DNA of 57,570 nucleotides from JAADHG01 sp964418645 (GCA_964418645.1 CAYQME010000009.1:1-57570); one strand, 5' to 3'. Shown: positions 27,348 through 36,669, counted from the first letter of the stretch. The notes: generated from the letters alone by a model not told the origin. Numbers and translations: made by a program.

Positions 27348-27974
27348 TTAATCTAGATGATAAATCTCTCTGATTTTATCTAAAATAGTGTCAAAATCTA
27401 TATTTAAGTCAATTAAGTGTCCTGAATGGACATCGAAAACCCAACCGTGCACCTTTAATCCTCTTTCTCTGTATGCTTTTTGCACAGCAGAAGTTTTCAT
27501 AAGATTTATGCATTGTTCTTGTACATTGAGTTCTACCAATCTATCATATTTTTTTTCTTCACAATCAATAGCATTAAGCTCTTGATTATGAATGCGATAT
27601 ACATCACGTATATTACGCAACCATGGGTTTAAAATACCTAAATCGGCTGATTGCATTGCAGCCTTTACACCTCCGCAAGCATAATGACCACAAACAACTA
27701 CATGATCTACTTTTAAATGTTCGACAGCATATTCTATAACAGACATTGCATTTAGATCGGTTCCTGAAACCATGTTAGCAATATTGCGATGTACAAAAAC
27801 TTCTCCTGGGCCAAGACCCATTAAATCTTCCGCAGTAACCCGACTATCTGAGCAGCCGATATATAATAACTCTGGTTGTTGCCCTTTCCCTAAATCGTCA
27901 AAATAGGTAGCCTCAAGGGCAATCTTTTCTTTAATCCATTTTTCATTATTCTGAAATACCTTATCTAAATTCAT
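27348..27974 (-). CDS. Beta-class carbonic anhydrase (copy 1)
   Basis: 208 residues, cytoplasmic. It interconverts CO2 and bicarbonate. Zinc ligands and catalytic residues: Cys41, Asp43 and Arg45 in GCSDSRV, then His97 and Cys100 in CGHYACGG. The sequence GPGEVFVHRNIANMV is typical of plant/E. coli Can-type enzymes. Its ATG overlaps the stop of the SulP transporter gene by four bases (ATGA), so translation is probably coupled. This argues that the enzyme acts on the transported anion, most likely bicarbonate. Confidence 0.93.
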   Translation of the reverse strand: MNLDKVFQNNEKWIKEKIALEATYFDDLGKGQQPELLYIGCSDSRVTAEDLMGLGPGEVFVHRNIANMVSGTDLNAMSVIEYAVEHLKVDHVVVCGHYACGGVKAAMQSADLGILNPWLRNIRDVYRIHNQELNAIDCEEKKYDRLVELNVQEQCINLMKTSAVQKAYRERGLKVHGWVFDVHSGHLIDLNIDFDTILDKIREIYHLD

Positions 27975-29818
27975 CGTGTTTCCCTTAAATTATTATCGTT
28001 TACATTTTCTTTAATCCATTTAACACAATCTGTAAAATCATTAAAAATATGCTCTTCTGGAATAAAATCTGGGATAATATCAATACGTTCCATCATGTAC
28101 CTTGGTTGGTTTAACAAACCAACAAAAAGTACTTCTATCTTTTTAGTTTTTAAATCTTGGAGCATATCTTCCATAGCATATAAACCTGACTGATCTATAT
28201 ATTGCATCCTACCTAGTCTCATAATTACTGTTGAGGCAGAATTAGGAATTTGTGCAGCTAATTGTTGGAAATCGCTTGTAGAACCAAAAAACAATGGCCC
28301 TTTTAGATGTTTTATAAAGACTTCTTCTTTCAAATTTTTGGGAAAGGCTATTTCGTCTTTCCAAGCTTCTTCTTTTAAAGGTTTTACATCGGAACGCTCG
28401 GCAGTTAAATCACCCATTTTTTTCATAAACATTAAAGACGCAATTACCAAACCTACTCCAACGGCATATACAAGATTCCAAATAGATGATAATACTAAAA
28501 CAACTAACATTATTATAACTTCAGGACGAGGCATATAACTCATTGCTTTTAATCCTTTATAATCCATTACTCCAATACCAACTGTAATTAATATACCTGC
28601 TAAAACGGCTGCTGGAATTTGAGAAGCAATTGGTCCTAATGCTAACAAAATAACAAGGAGCAAAAGACCTGATATCATACCTGATAGTCTAGTTTTCCCT
28701 CCAGCATTAATATTAACAACAGTTCTAATCGTTGCTCCTGCACCAGGAATACCTCCAAAAATGGCTCCAATACTATTACCTATCCCTTGACCAATTAATT
28801 CCTTATTTGGTTTGTGTTTTGTTTTGGTCATATTATCTGCCACAACTGAAGTTAACAAAGAATCTATTGCTCCTAATAGTGCCAAAGTTAAAGCTGTAAA
28901 AACATATGGAGTAATAGTCCCAAGACTAAAACTGGTGAATATTTCCAGATTAGGAATAGGTAAACCACTAGGTATTTCTTCAATTGGTCTATAATTTAAT
29001 TTAAACCCAATTGCTATTCCCGACATTACCAATAATGCAACTAATGTGCTTGGAACAATTTTTGTTATTCGCTTAAACCCATAAATAATTAAAATAGTTC
29101 CCAATGCTAATATTAATTCTAACCAGTTTATGTTTTGTAAAGCTCTAGGTAATACTTTTATCGAACCAATTACGCCTGAAGCGTCTTTACTAGCTAGCAC
29201 TTGTGATTCTTTAAGAACTTGTTCTTGGGTAATTTCAACAGATCTTCTAATAGTCTCTTTAAAATCTTCTAAGACCAAAATACCTTCACCTGCTTCTTCC
29301 TTTAAAATATTATCAAGAATTATTTCTTCAGCATAAGGTTTAAATTGCGTTACAAATGCTGCGTCTTCCTTTGGATAATAACCAATAGAAGGTAAAATTT
29401 GTGTAACTAAAATAATTACTCCTATGGCCGTCATAAATCCAGATACCACTGGATAAGGAATGTATTTGATATACTTTCCTAAACCAATAAATCCTAAACC
29501 AATCTGCATTAATCCAGCTAATAAAAACACTGTTAAGATTGCTGGTAAAGCTTTAGAAATATCGCCATCAAAGGTAGCAACTATTCCTGCAATCACAACC
29601 ATACTTACAGCAGTCATAGGTGCAGTTGGGCCAGATATTTGGGTATTTGTTCCGCCAAATAATGCAGCAAAAAAGCTAATAAATATCGCCCCATATAAAC
29701 CTGCACTTGGACCTAACCCAGAAGACACCCCAAAAGCTAATGCTAATGGTAGTGCAACAATTCCAGCTGTAATGCCTCCAAAGGCATCTCCTTTGAAATT
29801 TGAAAATAATTTTTTCAT
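27971..29818 (-). CDS. SulP-family anion transporter with STAS domain (copy 1, likely bicarbonate)
   Basis: 615 residues. The membrane domain (~1-470) begins GDAFGGITAGIVALPLALAFGVSSG and contains PTAPMTAVSMVV and the 'GGIPGAGATIRTVVNINAGGKTRLSG' segment of SulP. The STAS domain (~490-610, GSTSDFQQLAAQIPN, MQYIDQSGLYAMEDML) is cytoplasmic. A large polar insertion at ~146-232 sits between two early membrane helices; the second SulP protein here has only about 40 residues there. Coupling with a carbonic anhydrase suggests bicarbonate rather than sulfate, in the manner of BicA-type transporters, by inference. Confidence 0.88.
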   Translation of the reverse strand: MKKLFSNFKGDAFGGITAGIVALPLALAFGVSSGLGPSAGLYGAIFISFFAALFGGTNTQISGPTAPMTAVSMVVIAGIVATFDGDISKALPAILTVFLLAGLMQIGLGFIGLGKYIKYIPYPVVSGFMTAIGVIILVTQILPSIGYYPKEDAAFVTQFKPYAEEIILDNILKEEAGEGILVLEDFKETIRRSVEITQEQVLKESQVLASKDASGVIGSIKVLPRALQNINWLELILALGTILIIYGFKRITKIVPSTLVALLVMSGIAIGFKLNYRPIEEIPSGLPIPNLEIFTSFSLGTITPYVFTALTLALLGAIDSLLTSVVADNMTKTKHKPNKELIGQGIGNSIGAIFGGIPGAGATIRTVVNINAGGKTRLSGMISGLLLLVILLALGPIASQIPAAVLAGILITVGIGVMDYKGLKAMSYMPRPEVIIMLVVLVLSSIWNLVYAVGVGLVIASLMFMKKMGDLTAERSDVKPLKEEAWKDEIAFPKNLKEEVFIKHLKGPLFFGSTSDFQQLAAQIPNSASTVIMRLGRMQYIDQSGLYAMEDMLQDLKTKKIEVLFVGLLNQPRYMMERIDIIPDFIPEEHIFNDFTDCVKWIKENVNDNNLRETR

Positions 29819-29904
29819 ATCATTTCTGTTTTAGATAAAAAATTTAAATTACTGTTATTTTTAATGAAAACCAACCAATTATAATTTCATTATTAGCTTT
29901 ATTC

Positions 29905-30600
29905 TTAAAATGTGATAAATGTGATAATATTAAATTGGTCTCTTCCCGAATTCTCAAAAAACTGATTCATATATCCTATTTCTAAGTTTATTTTACTATT
30001 AACTTTATACCCTATACCACCATACAATCTATTTCTATCGAAAACAGAGGGTTTTGTATTTAAAAATATTTCGTTATATACTGAAATGTAAAGTTTAAAG
30101 TCATTTTTGTTTGTGTTAGTTAAAGGATATTTTAGTCCTAAAAAATAACGCAATCGTAGCTTAAAATTATTTTCAATAAATCGTTGTTCAAATCGATATC
30201 GATGACTTAGTTTTAATCTACCAACATTTTGTTTACTTATAAATTGTTGAAAGATTCTATGTTCATTCACCGAAATTTTTTCATTTACATCTCCTAAATA
30301 GTTGTTAGACAAAATATATCCATATCCAAGAAGCAAATTGTTATTCTTATTTGTAAGGTTATAACCCAATCCAACTCTAATTAACAGTTGTTCTAAATTG
30401 CCTACAGCATTATAGTTTCTATACTGTACTTCGTTATGAATATTCCACTTTTCATTAATCTGCTTATTCCCAATATACAATAACCAATTTCCGAAATTAC
30501 TCTCTTGACTTATCGCTAAAACAGGTAGTATTAATAGTGATATTAATACTACCGTTTTTGTTCTTTTCAAAACTGCTTCCATAACGGTTTTGCTATTCAT
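29905..30600 (-). CDS. DUF2490-type outer-membrane protein
   Basis: 231 residues from the ATG at 30600; an alternative start at 30582 gives a shorter signal peptide n-region. A signal peptide ends near ISQES, and the mature part is a series of amphipathic strands (NWLLYIGNKQINEKWNIHNEVQYRNYN, RLKLSHRYRFEQRF, INLEIGYMNQFF), as in DUF2490 beta-barrels. It overlaps the upstream carbonic anhydrase gene by 8 bp, so it belongs to the same operon. An outer-membrane pore for the SulP/carbonic anhydrase system is possible but unproven. Confidence 0.75.
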   Translation of the reverse strand: MNSKTVMEAVLKRTKTVVLISLLILPVLAISQESNFGNWLLYIGNKQINEKWNIHNEVQYRNYNAVGNLEQLLIRVGLGYNLTNKNNNLLLGYGYILSNNYLGDVNEKISVNEHRIFQQFISKQNVGRLKLSHRYRFEQRFIENNFKLRLRYFLGLKYPLTNTNKNDFKLYISVYNEIFLNTKPSVFDRNRLYGGIGYKVNSKINLEIGYMNQFFENSGRDQFNIITFITF

Positions 30601-31222
30601 AAAAAGAGACTGCACCTGTATTAATATTGTACATAGCGCCTATTATTAAAATATCTCCATTGTTTTGCATCTCTGAAAGAACATCACTTTCTTTAATAAT
30701 TCTATCGATAGTTAGAATTACATTTTTCTCAGAAACGTTATCAACAAATTCTAAGTTAGAAGAATTTCTTAAACTTGCTTCTTCTGGTGATTTTACGGCA
30801 TTTACTGCAGGTTTGATTTTTTCGATAAGTTTAGTGAGGTTTCCCATTTTAGCATCGTCACAAGCGCCTTTTATAGCTCCACAACTTGTATGCCCGAGTA
30901 CTACAATTAGCTTTGTTCCTGCCAGTTTACAGGCAAACTCCATGCTCCCTAAAATATCTTCATTTACAAAATTTCCTGCGATTCTTACACTAAAAACATC
31001 TCCTAGCCCTTGGTCAAAAACCAATTCGGCAGATACTCTTGAGTCGATACAACTTAAAATAGTCGCAAACGGAAATTGCCCTTCGCTAGTATCATTAACT
31101 TGTTCTAGTAAGTTTCTATTTGCTTTTAAATTATTTTGAAATCTTATATTTCCTTCTTTTAAAAATTGCAATGATTTTTCTGGTGTCATTGCTGCTTGTG
31201 TTATTTTAGTATGTGCTTTCAT
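30593..31222 (-). CDS. Beta-class carbonic anhydrase (copy 2)
   Basis: 209 residues with no signal peptide. Zinc/catalytic residues are Cys58, Asp60 and Arg62 (SCIDSRVS), then His111 and Cys114 (LGHTSCGA). The IDSRVSAELVFDQGLGDVFSVRIAGN segment marks a different beta-CA subgroup from copy 1 (GPGEVFVHRN), so the two are not recent duplicates. It lies 25 bp after the second SulP gene and overlaps the DUF2490 gene. Confidence 0.92.
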   Translation of the reverse strand: MKAHTKITQAAMTPEKSLQFLKEGNIRFQNNLKANRNLLEQVNDTSEGQFPFATILSCIDSRVSAELVFDQGLGDVFSVRIAGNFVNEDILGSMEFACKLAGTKLIVVLGHTSCGAIKGACDDAKMGNLTKLIEKIKPAVNAVKSPEEASLRNSSNLEFVDNVSEKNVILTIDRIIKESDVLSEMQNNGDILIIGAMYNINTGAVSFYE

Positions 31223-31247
31223 TTTTATTTGCTTTTAAAAAATTAAT

Positions 31248-32822
31248 TTATGCTGTTATTGGTCTTAATTTGAAAAACTCGATATAGCTTGGTGGATTTT
31301 CAACAACTCCTCGCTCAGAAATAAGTTTAATATTAATATTTCTGTTTTTAGCTTTTAATGTAAAATCTTCAAGAATTTCTACTATATCGTTATCTAAATA
31401 CCTGGTTTTTCTAACATCTAGTTCTAAATATGAATTTTCTGTTAAGGAATCTAGTTCTTTTAAAATAGCGCCTTTATTAAAGAATGTAACTTCTTCGGCT
31501 AAAGTCATTTTTACCTTTTGTGTTTCTTCACCTTCTTTATGCAAAAAGTGTGAGTTTTGATAACTTTTTATTAATATCACAACTATACCAACAGCAAGTC
31601 CTAAACCAATGCCGTATAAAAGGTCAATAAATACAATCCCTAAAACAGTTACTGTAAATGGAATAAATTGTTTCCATCCTAAATTGTACATTTTCTTAAA
31701 TAATCCTGGTTTTGCTAATTTATACCCTACAATTAAAAGTACAGCTGCTAGTACCGATAATGGAATCATATTTAATAATTTGGGGATTAAGACTACAGAT
31801 ATTAAGAGTAAAAACCCATGAATAATTGCCGATATTTTACTCCTACCTCCCGATTGAATATTTGCTGAGCTCCTAACAATTACCTGTGTTATTGGTAAGC
31901 CGCCTATTAAACCCGAAAGTATATTTCCTGTTCCTTGAGCAAGTAGCTCACTATTTGTAGGTGTTACATTTTTAAATGGATCTAATTTATCAGTAGCTTC
32001 AACACAAAGCAGTGTTTCTAAACTTGCAACCAATGCGATTGTAAACGCAACAACCCATACATCAGCACTTGTGATAATACTAAAATTTGGAAAACTAAAT
32101 TGTCCAAAAAAGGAAGTCAAATCCTCTGGAATAGGAACGTTTACTAAATGTGACTGAGCTATTCCAATGGTCTCATTAGATTTAGTAACTACATAAAAAA
32201 TAATCCCCAAAACTACAGCAACAAGAGGTCCTTGTACTATTTGAAATATTTTTCCTTTTTTAGATAATACTTTATCCCAAAATACTAGAATTCCCAATCC
32301 TAATATTCCTATTAAGGTTGACCCTAGCTGAATATAATTTAAAGAATTTAATAGTTGAGAGACATTGTTTTCTCCTTCAACTTGAAAGAAAGTGAAGCCT
32401 CCTTCTGGATTTGCGTCATAACCAAAAAAATGTGGAATTTGCTTTAAAATAATGATAATTCCTATGCCTGTAAGCATGCCTTTAATTACTGAAGACGGGA
32501 AATAATATCCAATAATTCCAGCTTTTAAAAATCCAAATATTAATTGAATTATCCCTCCTAAAACTACAGCAACTAAAAAATTCTCATAACCTCCCAAGGT
32601 GCCAATTGCTGTTAATACAATTGCTGCTAATCCTGCTGCTGGTCCACTAACACCAATTTTTGAGCCACTAAGTAATCCTACTATTATTCCGCCTATTATT
32701 CCTGCGATTACTCCTGAAAAAAGTGGTGCACCACTTGCTAATGCTATACCTAAACATAAAGGCAATGCAACAAAAAACACAACTATACTTGCTGGCAAGT
32801 CGCTTTTTATATATTTGAACAT
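31248..32822 (-). CDS. SulP-family anion transporter with STAS domain (copy 2)
   Basis: 524 residues. It has the SulP membrane domain (KSDLPASIVVFFVALPLCLGIALASG at the start; GPAAGLAAIVLTAIG; GGLPITQVIVRSSANIQSGGRSKISAI in the core) and a short C-terminal STAS-like domain (~430-520, ELDVRKTRYLDNDIVEILEDF). It lacks the long insertion seen in copy 1. Gene order SulP-CA repeated twice suggests a bicarbonate uptake role. It is the promoter-proximal gene of the five-gene run. Confidence 0.88.
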   Translation of the reverse strand: MFKYIKSDLPASIVVFFVALPLCLGIALASGAPLFSGVIAGIIGGIIVGLLSGSKIGVSGPAAGLAAIVLTAIGTLGGYENFLVAVVLGGIIQLIFGFLKAGIIGYYFPSSVIKGMLTGIGIIIILKQIPHFFGYDANPEGGFTFFQVEGENNVSQLLNSLNYIQLGSTLIGILGLGILVFWDKVLSKKGKIFQIVQGPLVAVVLGIIFYVVTKSNETIGIAQSHLVNVPIPEDLTSFFGQFSFPNFSIITSADVWVVAFTIALVASLETLLCVEATDKLDPFKNVTPTNSELLAQGTGNILSGLIGGLPITQVIVRSSANIQSGGRSKISAIIHGFLLLISVVLIPKLLNMIPLSVLAAVLLIVGYKLAKPGLFKKMYNLGWKQFIPFTVTVLGIVFIDLLYGIGLGLAVGIVVILIKSYQNSHFLHKEGEETQKVKMTLAEEVTFFNKGAILKELDSLTENSYLELDVRKTRYLDNDIVEILEDFTLKAKNRNINIKLISERGVVENPPSYIEFFKLRPITA

Positions 32823-32881
32823 ATTATAATATTTAACCTTTGATTGTTTTTTAAATCAAAAGTGTAATTAGAAAATAAAAC

Positions 32882-32895
32882 AGGGACGATTCCCT
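32882..32895 (-). terminator. Weak terminator after the small terminal gene
   Basis: Read on the minus strand, AGGGA-ATCG-TCCCT is followed by GTTTTATTTTC. The stem is only 5 bp, but it sits right after the 32911-33213 stop. Confidence 0.5.
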
Positions 32896-32910
32896 AAAAA
32901 TTAAACCGAA

Positions 32911-33213
32911 TTATAATATGTGTTGTTCGGGAGGGGGAGATATTAAATTAAGGTGTGGCTTAGGATATTTTTTGAAATAATATCCTAGATTACTCTCTGT
33001 TTCATTAGAAACAAAATATGCTTCATTTTCATTAAACTCAGAAAATAAAACTTCTAACTCTTTATATTTTTCGTTGCCTTTCTCTTCTTCTTCTGTAGTG
33101 TCATAAAAAAAAGAGATGTCCGCATCATTATCAATAACAATAATAACAGATGGTGCTATTAGTGTTATCATGAAAATTACTGAGAATAAAATAGAAATTA
33201 AGTTTCTTGACAT
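32911..33213 (-). CDS. Small membrane-anchored or secreted protein of unknown function
   Basis: 100 residues. One hydrophobic segment (~6-28, ISILFSVIFMITLIAPSVIIVI) acts as signal or anchor. An acidic coiled stretch follows (TTEEEEKGNEKYKELEVLFSEFNENEAYF), then a Pro-rich end (SPPPEQHIL). I recognise no family. It is co-directional with the bat genes, 64 bp after batE, and a terminator-like hairpin follows it, so it is probably the last gene of that operon. Confidence 0.6.
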   Translation of the reverse strand: MSRNLISILFSVIFMITLIAPSVIIVIDNDADISFFYDTTEEEEKGNEKYKELEVLFSEFNENEAYFVSNETESNLGYYFKKYPKPHLNLISPPPEQHIL

Positions 33214-33277
33214 TTCAATTTATTATTTAACAAGCGCAAATATAATACTTGTGGCGCTTTATACTGTTAAATAATAA

Positions 33278-34039
33278 TTAAAAATCCTTTAAAGGCTTAA
33301 TATCGGCATTTGCAATCCATCCTGTTTTACCATTTGCAATCTTAACCTTTGTCCAGTTTTTATTGTAGGTTTCTAAAACCTGAACTTTGGTTCCTTCATG
33401 TAACACAAAAGCAGTTTCGCTACGTAAATTAGGTTCGTTTTTTATAGCACTTTCTTGTGCAAAAACAATTGCTGGTTTATCGTTTTTGCTATATGCTTCT
33501 TTTTGAAAAGCGAGAAACAATGTTAAAACAGAAAAGAACAAAATAACAAAACTTAGCACAAATGATAAGCGCTTTATCATGGTAGAATATGAAAAATAAT
33601 ACCCTAAAAATAATATAACAAAAAGGAAGACAAACACCACAGAAAACATAGCCCAACCATCAAAACTAAATGTATTTGTAATACTTGCTATTATTTTTGA
33701 AAGTCCTGTTTCTGGGATATTATCTATCTCATCTACAGTCATGTTTTGAGCAAAGGGCATATTATTTTCAATATCTTTATCGTTAGGCGATAATTGTTTT
33801 GCTTTTTCGTAATAATATATACTTGGTGCAATTTCGTTGAGTTTATAATATGCGTTTGCAAGATTAAAATACAACTCACTTGAATGCACACCGTTATTTA
33901 ATATCTTTTCGTAAGACTGTATTGCTTCTTGGTACTTCCCATCATTATAAAGGCTATTTGCATTTTTAAATAACTTATTATTTTGAGCAAAACTAAGGTT
34001 GCTCAACAAAACTATTAAGATGTATATTATTTTCTTCAT
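33278..34039 (-). CDS. batE: BatE: TPR/SH3 membrane protein
   Basis: 253 residues: signal peptide (1-18), TPR repeats (~22-100, 'ELYFNLANAYYKLNEIAPSIYYYEKAKQLSPND'), two membrane segments (~132-150 and ~157-178) and a C-terminal bacterial SH3 domain (~190-250, EGTKVQVLETYNKNWTKVKIANGKTGWIANAD). This layout is typical of BatE from the Bacteroides aerotolerance operon. It probably assembles with BatA-D in the envelope; the biochemical role of the complex is not settled. Confidence 0.88.
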   Translation of the reverse strand: MKKIIYILIVLLSNLSFAQNNKLFKNANSLYNDGKYQEAIQSYEKILNNGVHSSELYFNLANAYYKLNEIAPSIYYYEKAKQLSPNDKDIENNMPFAQNMTVDEIDNIPETGLSKIIASITNTFSFDGWAMFSVVFVFLFVILFLGYYFSYSTMIKRLSFVLSFVILFFSVLTLFLAFQKEAYSKNDKPAIVFAQESAIKNEPNLRSETAFVLHEGTKVQVLETYNKNWTKVKIANGKTGWIANADIKPLKDF

Positions 34040-34059
34040 TATTTTACGCTTTCATTACA

Positions 34060-35832
34060 CTATCTTATTTGTTTATCTATTGCCAAAACAACTTTAGAAG
34101 CCTTATCATAATCTTGTTGCATTTCCACATTAGAAAACGGTGTATATCTTGCCAATTCACAACTTTTAAGTAAGTTGCCAAACTCTATTTTAGTATTCTC
34201 ATTTACTCTTTTTTCTTTTAATAATTCTTGAATTTTATCTTTACTAAAATCACTTGTTTCAATATTAAGTTTAGCTTTTAAATAATTATGTAAAGCCCTT
34301 TCCAATGCATTATAAAAGGCTTCTTTATGTCCTAAATTTTTCTTGGCCTCACTTAAATATTTACGTGCTAATTTGTTTGTTTTTCTAATTCTAATCCCAA
34401 CGACATCACTATCTCTTTCGTTTTTTTTACGTCTTACAAAAATAGCCAAAGGAATTGCTAAAAAAGGCAGCAATAATAAACTCCAAAACCAATTAGACTT
34501 AAAGAAGTGAGTAGATTCTTTGGGGATAAAACTAGTTTTTGTTTTAAAAGACAGAAATTGATTATTAGTTAACTTAACAGGTTGTTTATTGGTGCTTTTA
34601 GTGTTTTTTATATTGTTTGAATTTTCGCTAGTAGGTCCTTCGGTAACATCAACTACAATTTCATTTGAAGTAATTGTTTTATAGCTTTTTGTTTTTAAAT
34701 CAAAAAAGGAAAACGCAACCCTTGGTATTGGGTACTTTCCTTGAGCCGAAGGAACAATTGTATATGCATCTGAAATACTGCCTTGCATGCCTTTTAAGTT
34801 GGTAGATACATTTTCGCTATGTTCGGGTTCGTAAACTTCTAAAGAGCTTGGTAATTTAAGTTTTGGCAACTTAAATAATTTTAGATTCCCTTTTCCAATA
34901 ACTTGAATTTTCGCCTGAAAGGCTTCACTCGCTTTTAGTTGGCCTTTATTGGTAGTAACTTTGAAATTAAAATCTCCAACGGCTCCAGAAAAATCTATAG
35001 GCTTACCTTTTTCAGGTAACGACTTCACATTAATGGTTCTGTTTCCTGCTGCTACTGTTCTATGTACAGATTTCATTAGTCTGCCACCAAAAATATCGCG
35101 TCTATTTGTTGGTACTTGTACTTTAATATCTAAGGTTAATGGTTCAATATTTAATTTTCCTGTTTTTTGAGGATAGAGAACCGTTTTACGTAAAATAACA
35201 TACCTATAATCTTGACCTTTATAAGTGGTATTTACCAATTTTAACTCTTTCATATTGATATTCTGGCTCCAAAAATCACTATATCTCGGATTGTCTAATT
35301 CTCTCCAAGTTTCTACTCCTGTATTTGGTGATATATACAGCTTATAGACTATCGTAATTGCTTCGTTTAAATACGGGTTTGTTTTAGAGATTTCAGCCAC
35401 CAAATGAATATTTTGAGAAGCTATATAATTGGGGTCATTAGGATCCTTTGGCTTATCTACTGCTGCAGTAACCTGAATTTTGATAGGTAATGTTTTATAA
35501 GTTTCGCCTTCTATTTCAATTGTAGATTGGTCAATAGTGAGCGCTCCTCTTTTTTTAGGTGCTAAAAAATAACTGTATGTTTTTGCGAATGATCTTACGC
35601 CATTTATCCATGAATTATTAATTGATTGACTTGGGCCTCCAACAATAGTGAAATTTTTAAAACTTGGTGGAATAAAATTATCTCCATCCTTATTCATTAT
35701 AAAATCTATCCGTAACCGTTCGTTTATACCTAATTTTTTCTTACTCACTTTAGCTTCAAACGTAACTTGAGCAGAGGCAAAACCTGTGGTTATTATAAAT
35801 AGAAATAATACTATTTTGTTTTTAAAATTCAT
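34060..35832 (-). CDS. batD: BatD: secreted/membrane-anchored beta-sandwich protein
   Basis: 590 residues. Signal peptide (1-21, ending FASAQ), repeated Ig-like beta-sandwich modules (VTFEAKVSKKKLGINERLRIDFIMN at the start; GDFNFKVTTNKGQLKASEAFQAKIQV later), one C-terminal membrane helix (~440-460, FWSLLLLPFLAIPLAIFVRR) and a helical cytoplasmic tail. This is the DUF11/BatD (PF13584) organisation. It sits between batC and batE with gaps of 51 and 20 bp. Confidence 0.9.
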   Translation of the reverse strand: MNFKNKIVLFLFIITTGFASAQVTFEAKVSKKKLGINERLRIDFIMNKDGDNFIPPSFKNFTIVGGPSQSINNSWINGVRSFAKTYSYFLAPKKRGALTIDQSTIEIEGETYKTLPIKIQVTAAVDKPKDPNDPNYIASQNIHLVAEISKTNPYLNEAITIVYKLYISPNTGVETWRELDNPRYSDFWSQNINMKELKLVNTTYKGQDYRYVILRKTVLYPQKTGKLNIEPLTLDIKVQVPTNRRDIFGGRLMKSVHRTVAAGNRTINVKSLPEKGKPIDFSGAVGDFNFKVTTNKGQLKASEAFQAKIQVIGKGNLKLFKLPKLKLPSSLEVYEPEHSENVSTNLKGMQGSISDAYTIVPSAQGKYPIPRVAFSFFDLKTKSYKTITSNEIVVDVTEGPTSENSNNIKNTKSTNKQPVKLTNNQFLSFKTKTSFIPKESTHFFKSNWFWSLLLLPFLAIPLAIFVRRKKNERDSDVVGIRIRKTNKLARKYLSEAKKNLGHKEAFYNALERALHNYLKAKLNIETSDFSKDKIQELLKEKRVNENTKIEFGNLLKSCELARYTPFSNVEMQQDYDKASKVVLAIDKQIR

Positions 35833-35883
35833 TTGAAACTCGTTGGGTATTTTTCACTGATGCGAAAATGACAAATATAGGGT

Positions 35884-36669
35884 TTACCAATCCTTTTCGG
35901 TTTTAACCTTTTTCCCTTTGGTTTTTTTGGCATTAATTTTTTGTTGTACCTTTTTTTCTTGGTTATTCATTGCTTCTAACAAGTTTTTTACTTGCTGAGG
36001 TGATAATTTTCCAGGCTGAGGTTGTTGTTGCTTCTTTTCATTTTTAGAATCTCCTTCTTTTTTATTCTCTTTTTCATCTTTAGGCTTACCATTGTCATCT
36101 TTCTTATCATTTCCGTCTTTTTTGTCCTTATCGCCTTCATCCTTTTTATCATCTTTCTTCTTTTCATCATCTTTTTTCTTCTCGTCCTTCTTATCTTTAT
36201 CTTTGTTTTGGTCTTCATTTTGTTGCTGCTGCTCAGCGCATTCCTTTGCTACTACAAGATTATACCTTGTTTCTTCATCGGTTGGATCATTGCGTAACGC
36301 ATTTTTAAACGCTTCAACAGCTTCCTTACATTGCTTTTTCTGCATTAAAACATTTCCAATATTGTGATATGCTTTGTGTTTCTCAGCCTTTGTAATTGCT
36401 AGTTTTGCCGCTTCTATATGACGTAGTAAGGCTTCATCAAAATTACCTGTTTCATAATATGCATTTCCTAAATTGTAGGCGCCAATAGTATTATTTGGTT
36501 TCTCTGAAAGGGCTTTTCTATATTCCTTTTCAGCAGCTACAAAATCATCATTGACCAACGTATTTCCTTCAAATATAAAATCGTTCGACTTTCTTAAGGC
36601 TTTATCCTTTTGCTGAGCAAAGGATCCCGTTGTGATTACTAGCGCTATGTATATTATTGCTTTTTTCAT
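35884..36669 (-). CDS. batC: BatC: TPR protein with a highly charged tail
   Basis: 261 residues. Signal peptide (1-18), three TPR repeats (~40-145, 'NTIGAYNLGNAYYETGNFDEALLRHIEAAKLA'), then a low-complexity Lys/Asp/Glu/Gln tail (~146-218) and a short conserved end (LSPQQVKNLLEAMNNQEKKVQQKINA). The tail is encoded by an almost pure purine tract on the coding strand. BatC is thought to scaffold the VWA proteins BatA and BatB. The charged tail length is likely to vary between strains. Confidence 0.88.
   Translation of the reverse strand: MKKAIIYIALVITTGSFAQQKDKALRKSNDFIFEGNTLVNDDFVAAEKEYRKALSEKPNNTIGAYNLGNAYYETGNFDEALLRHIEAAKLAITKAEKHKAYHNIGNVLMQKKQCKEAVEAFKNALRNDPTDEETRYNLVVAKECAEQQQQNEDQNKDKDKKDEKKKDDEKKKDDKKDEGDKDKKDGNDKKDDNGKPKDEKENKKEGDSKNEKKQQQPQPGKLSPQQVKNLLEAMNNQEKKVQQKINAKKTKGKKVKTEKDW

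Noticed and set aside
36022..36367. Plus-strand ORFs of 91 residues opposite batC
   Set aside because: Both are mirror readings of the purine-rich charged tail of BatC. Their Leu/Ile/Phe or Ser-rich composition is a direct product of that bias.
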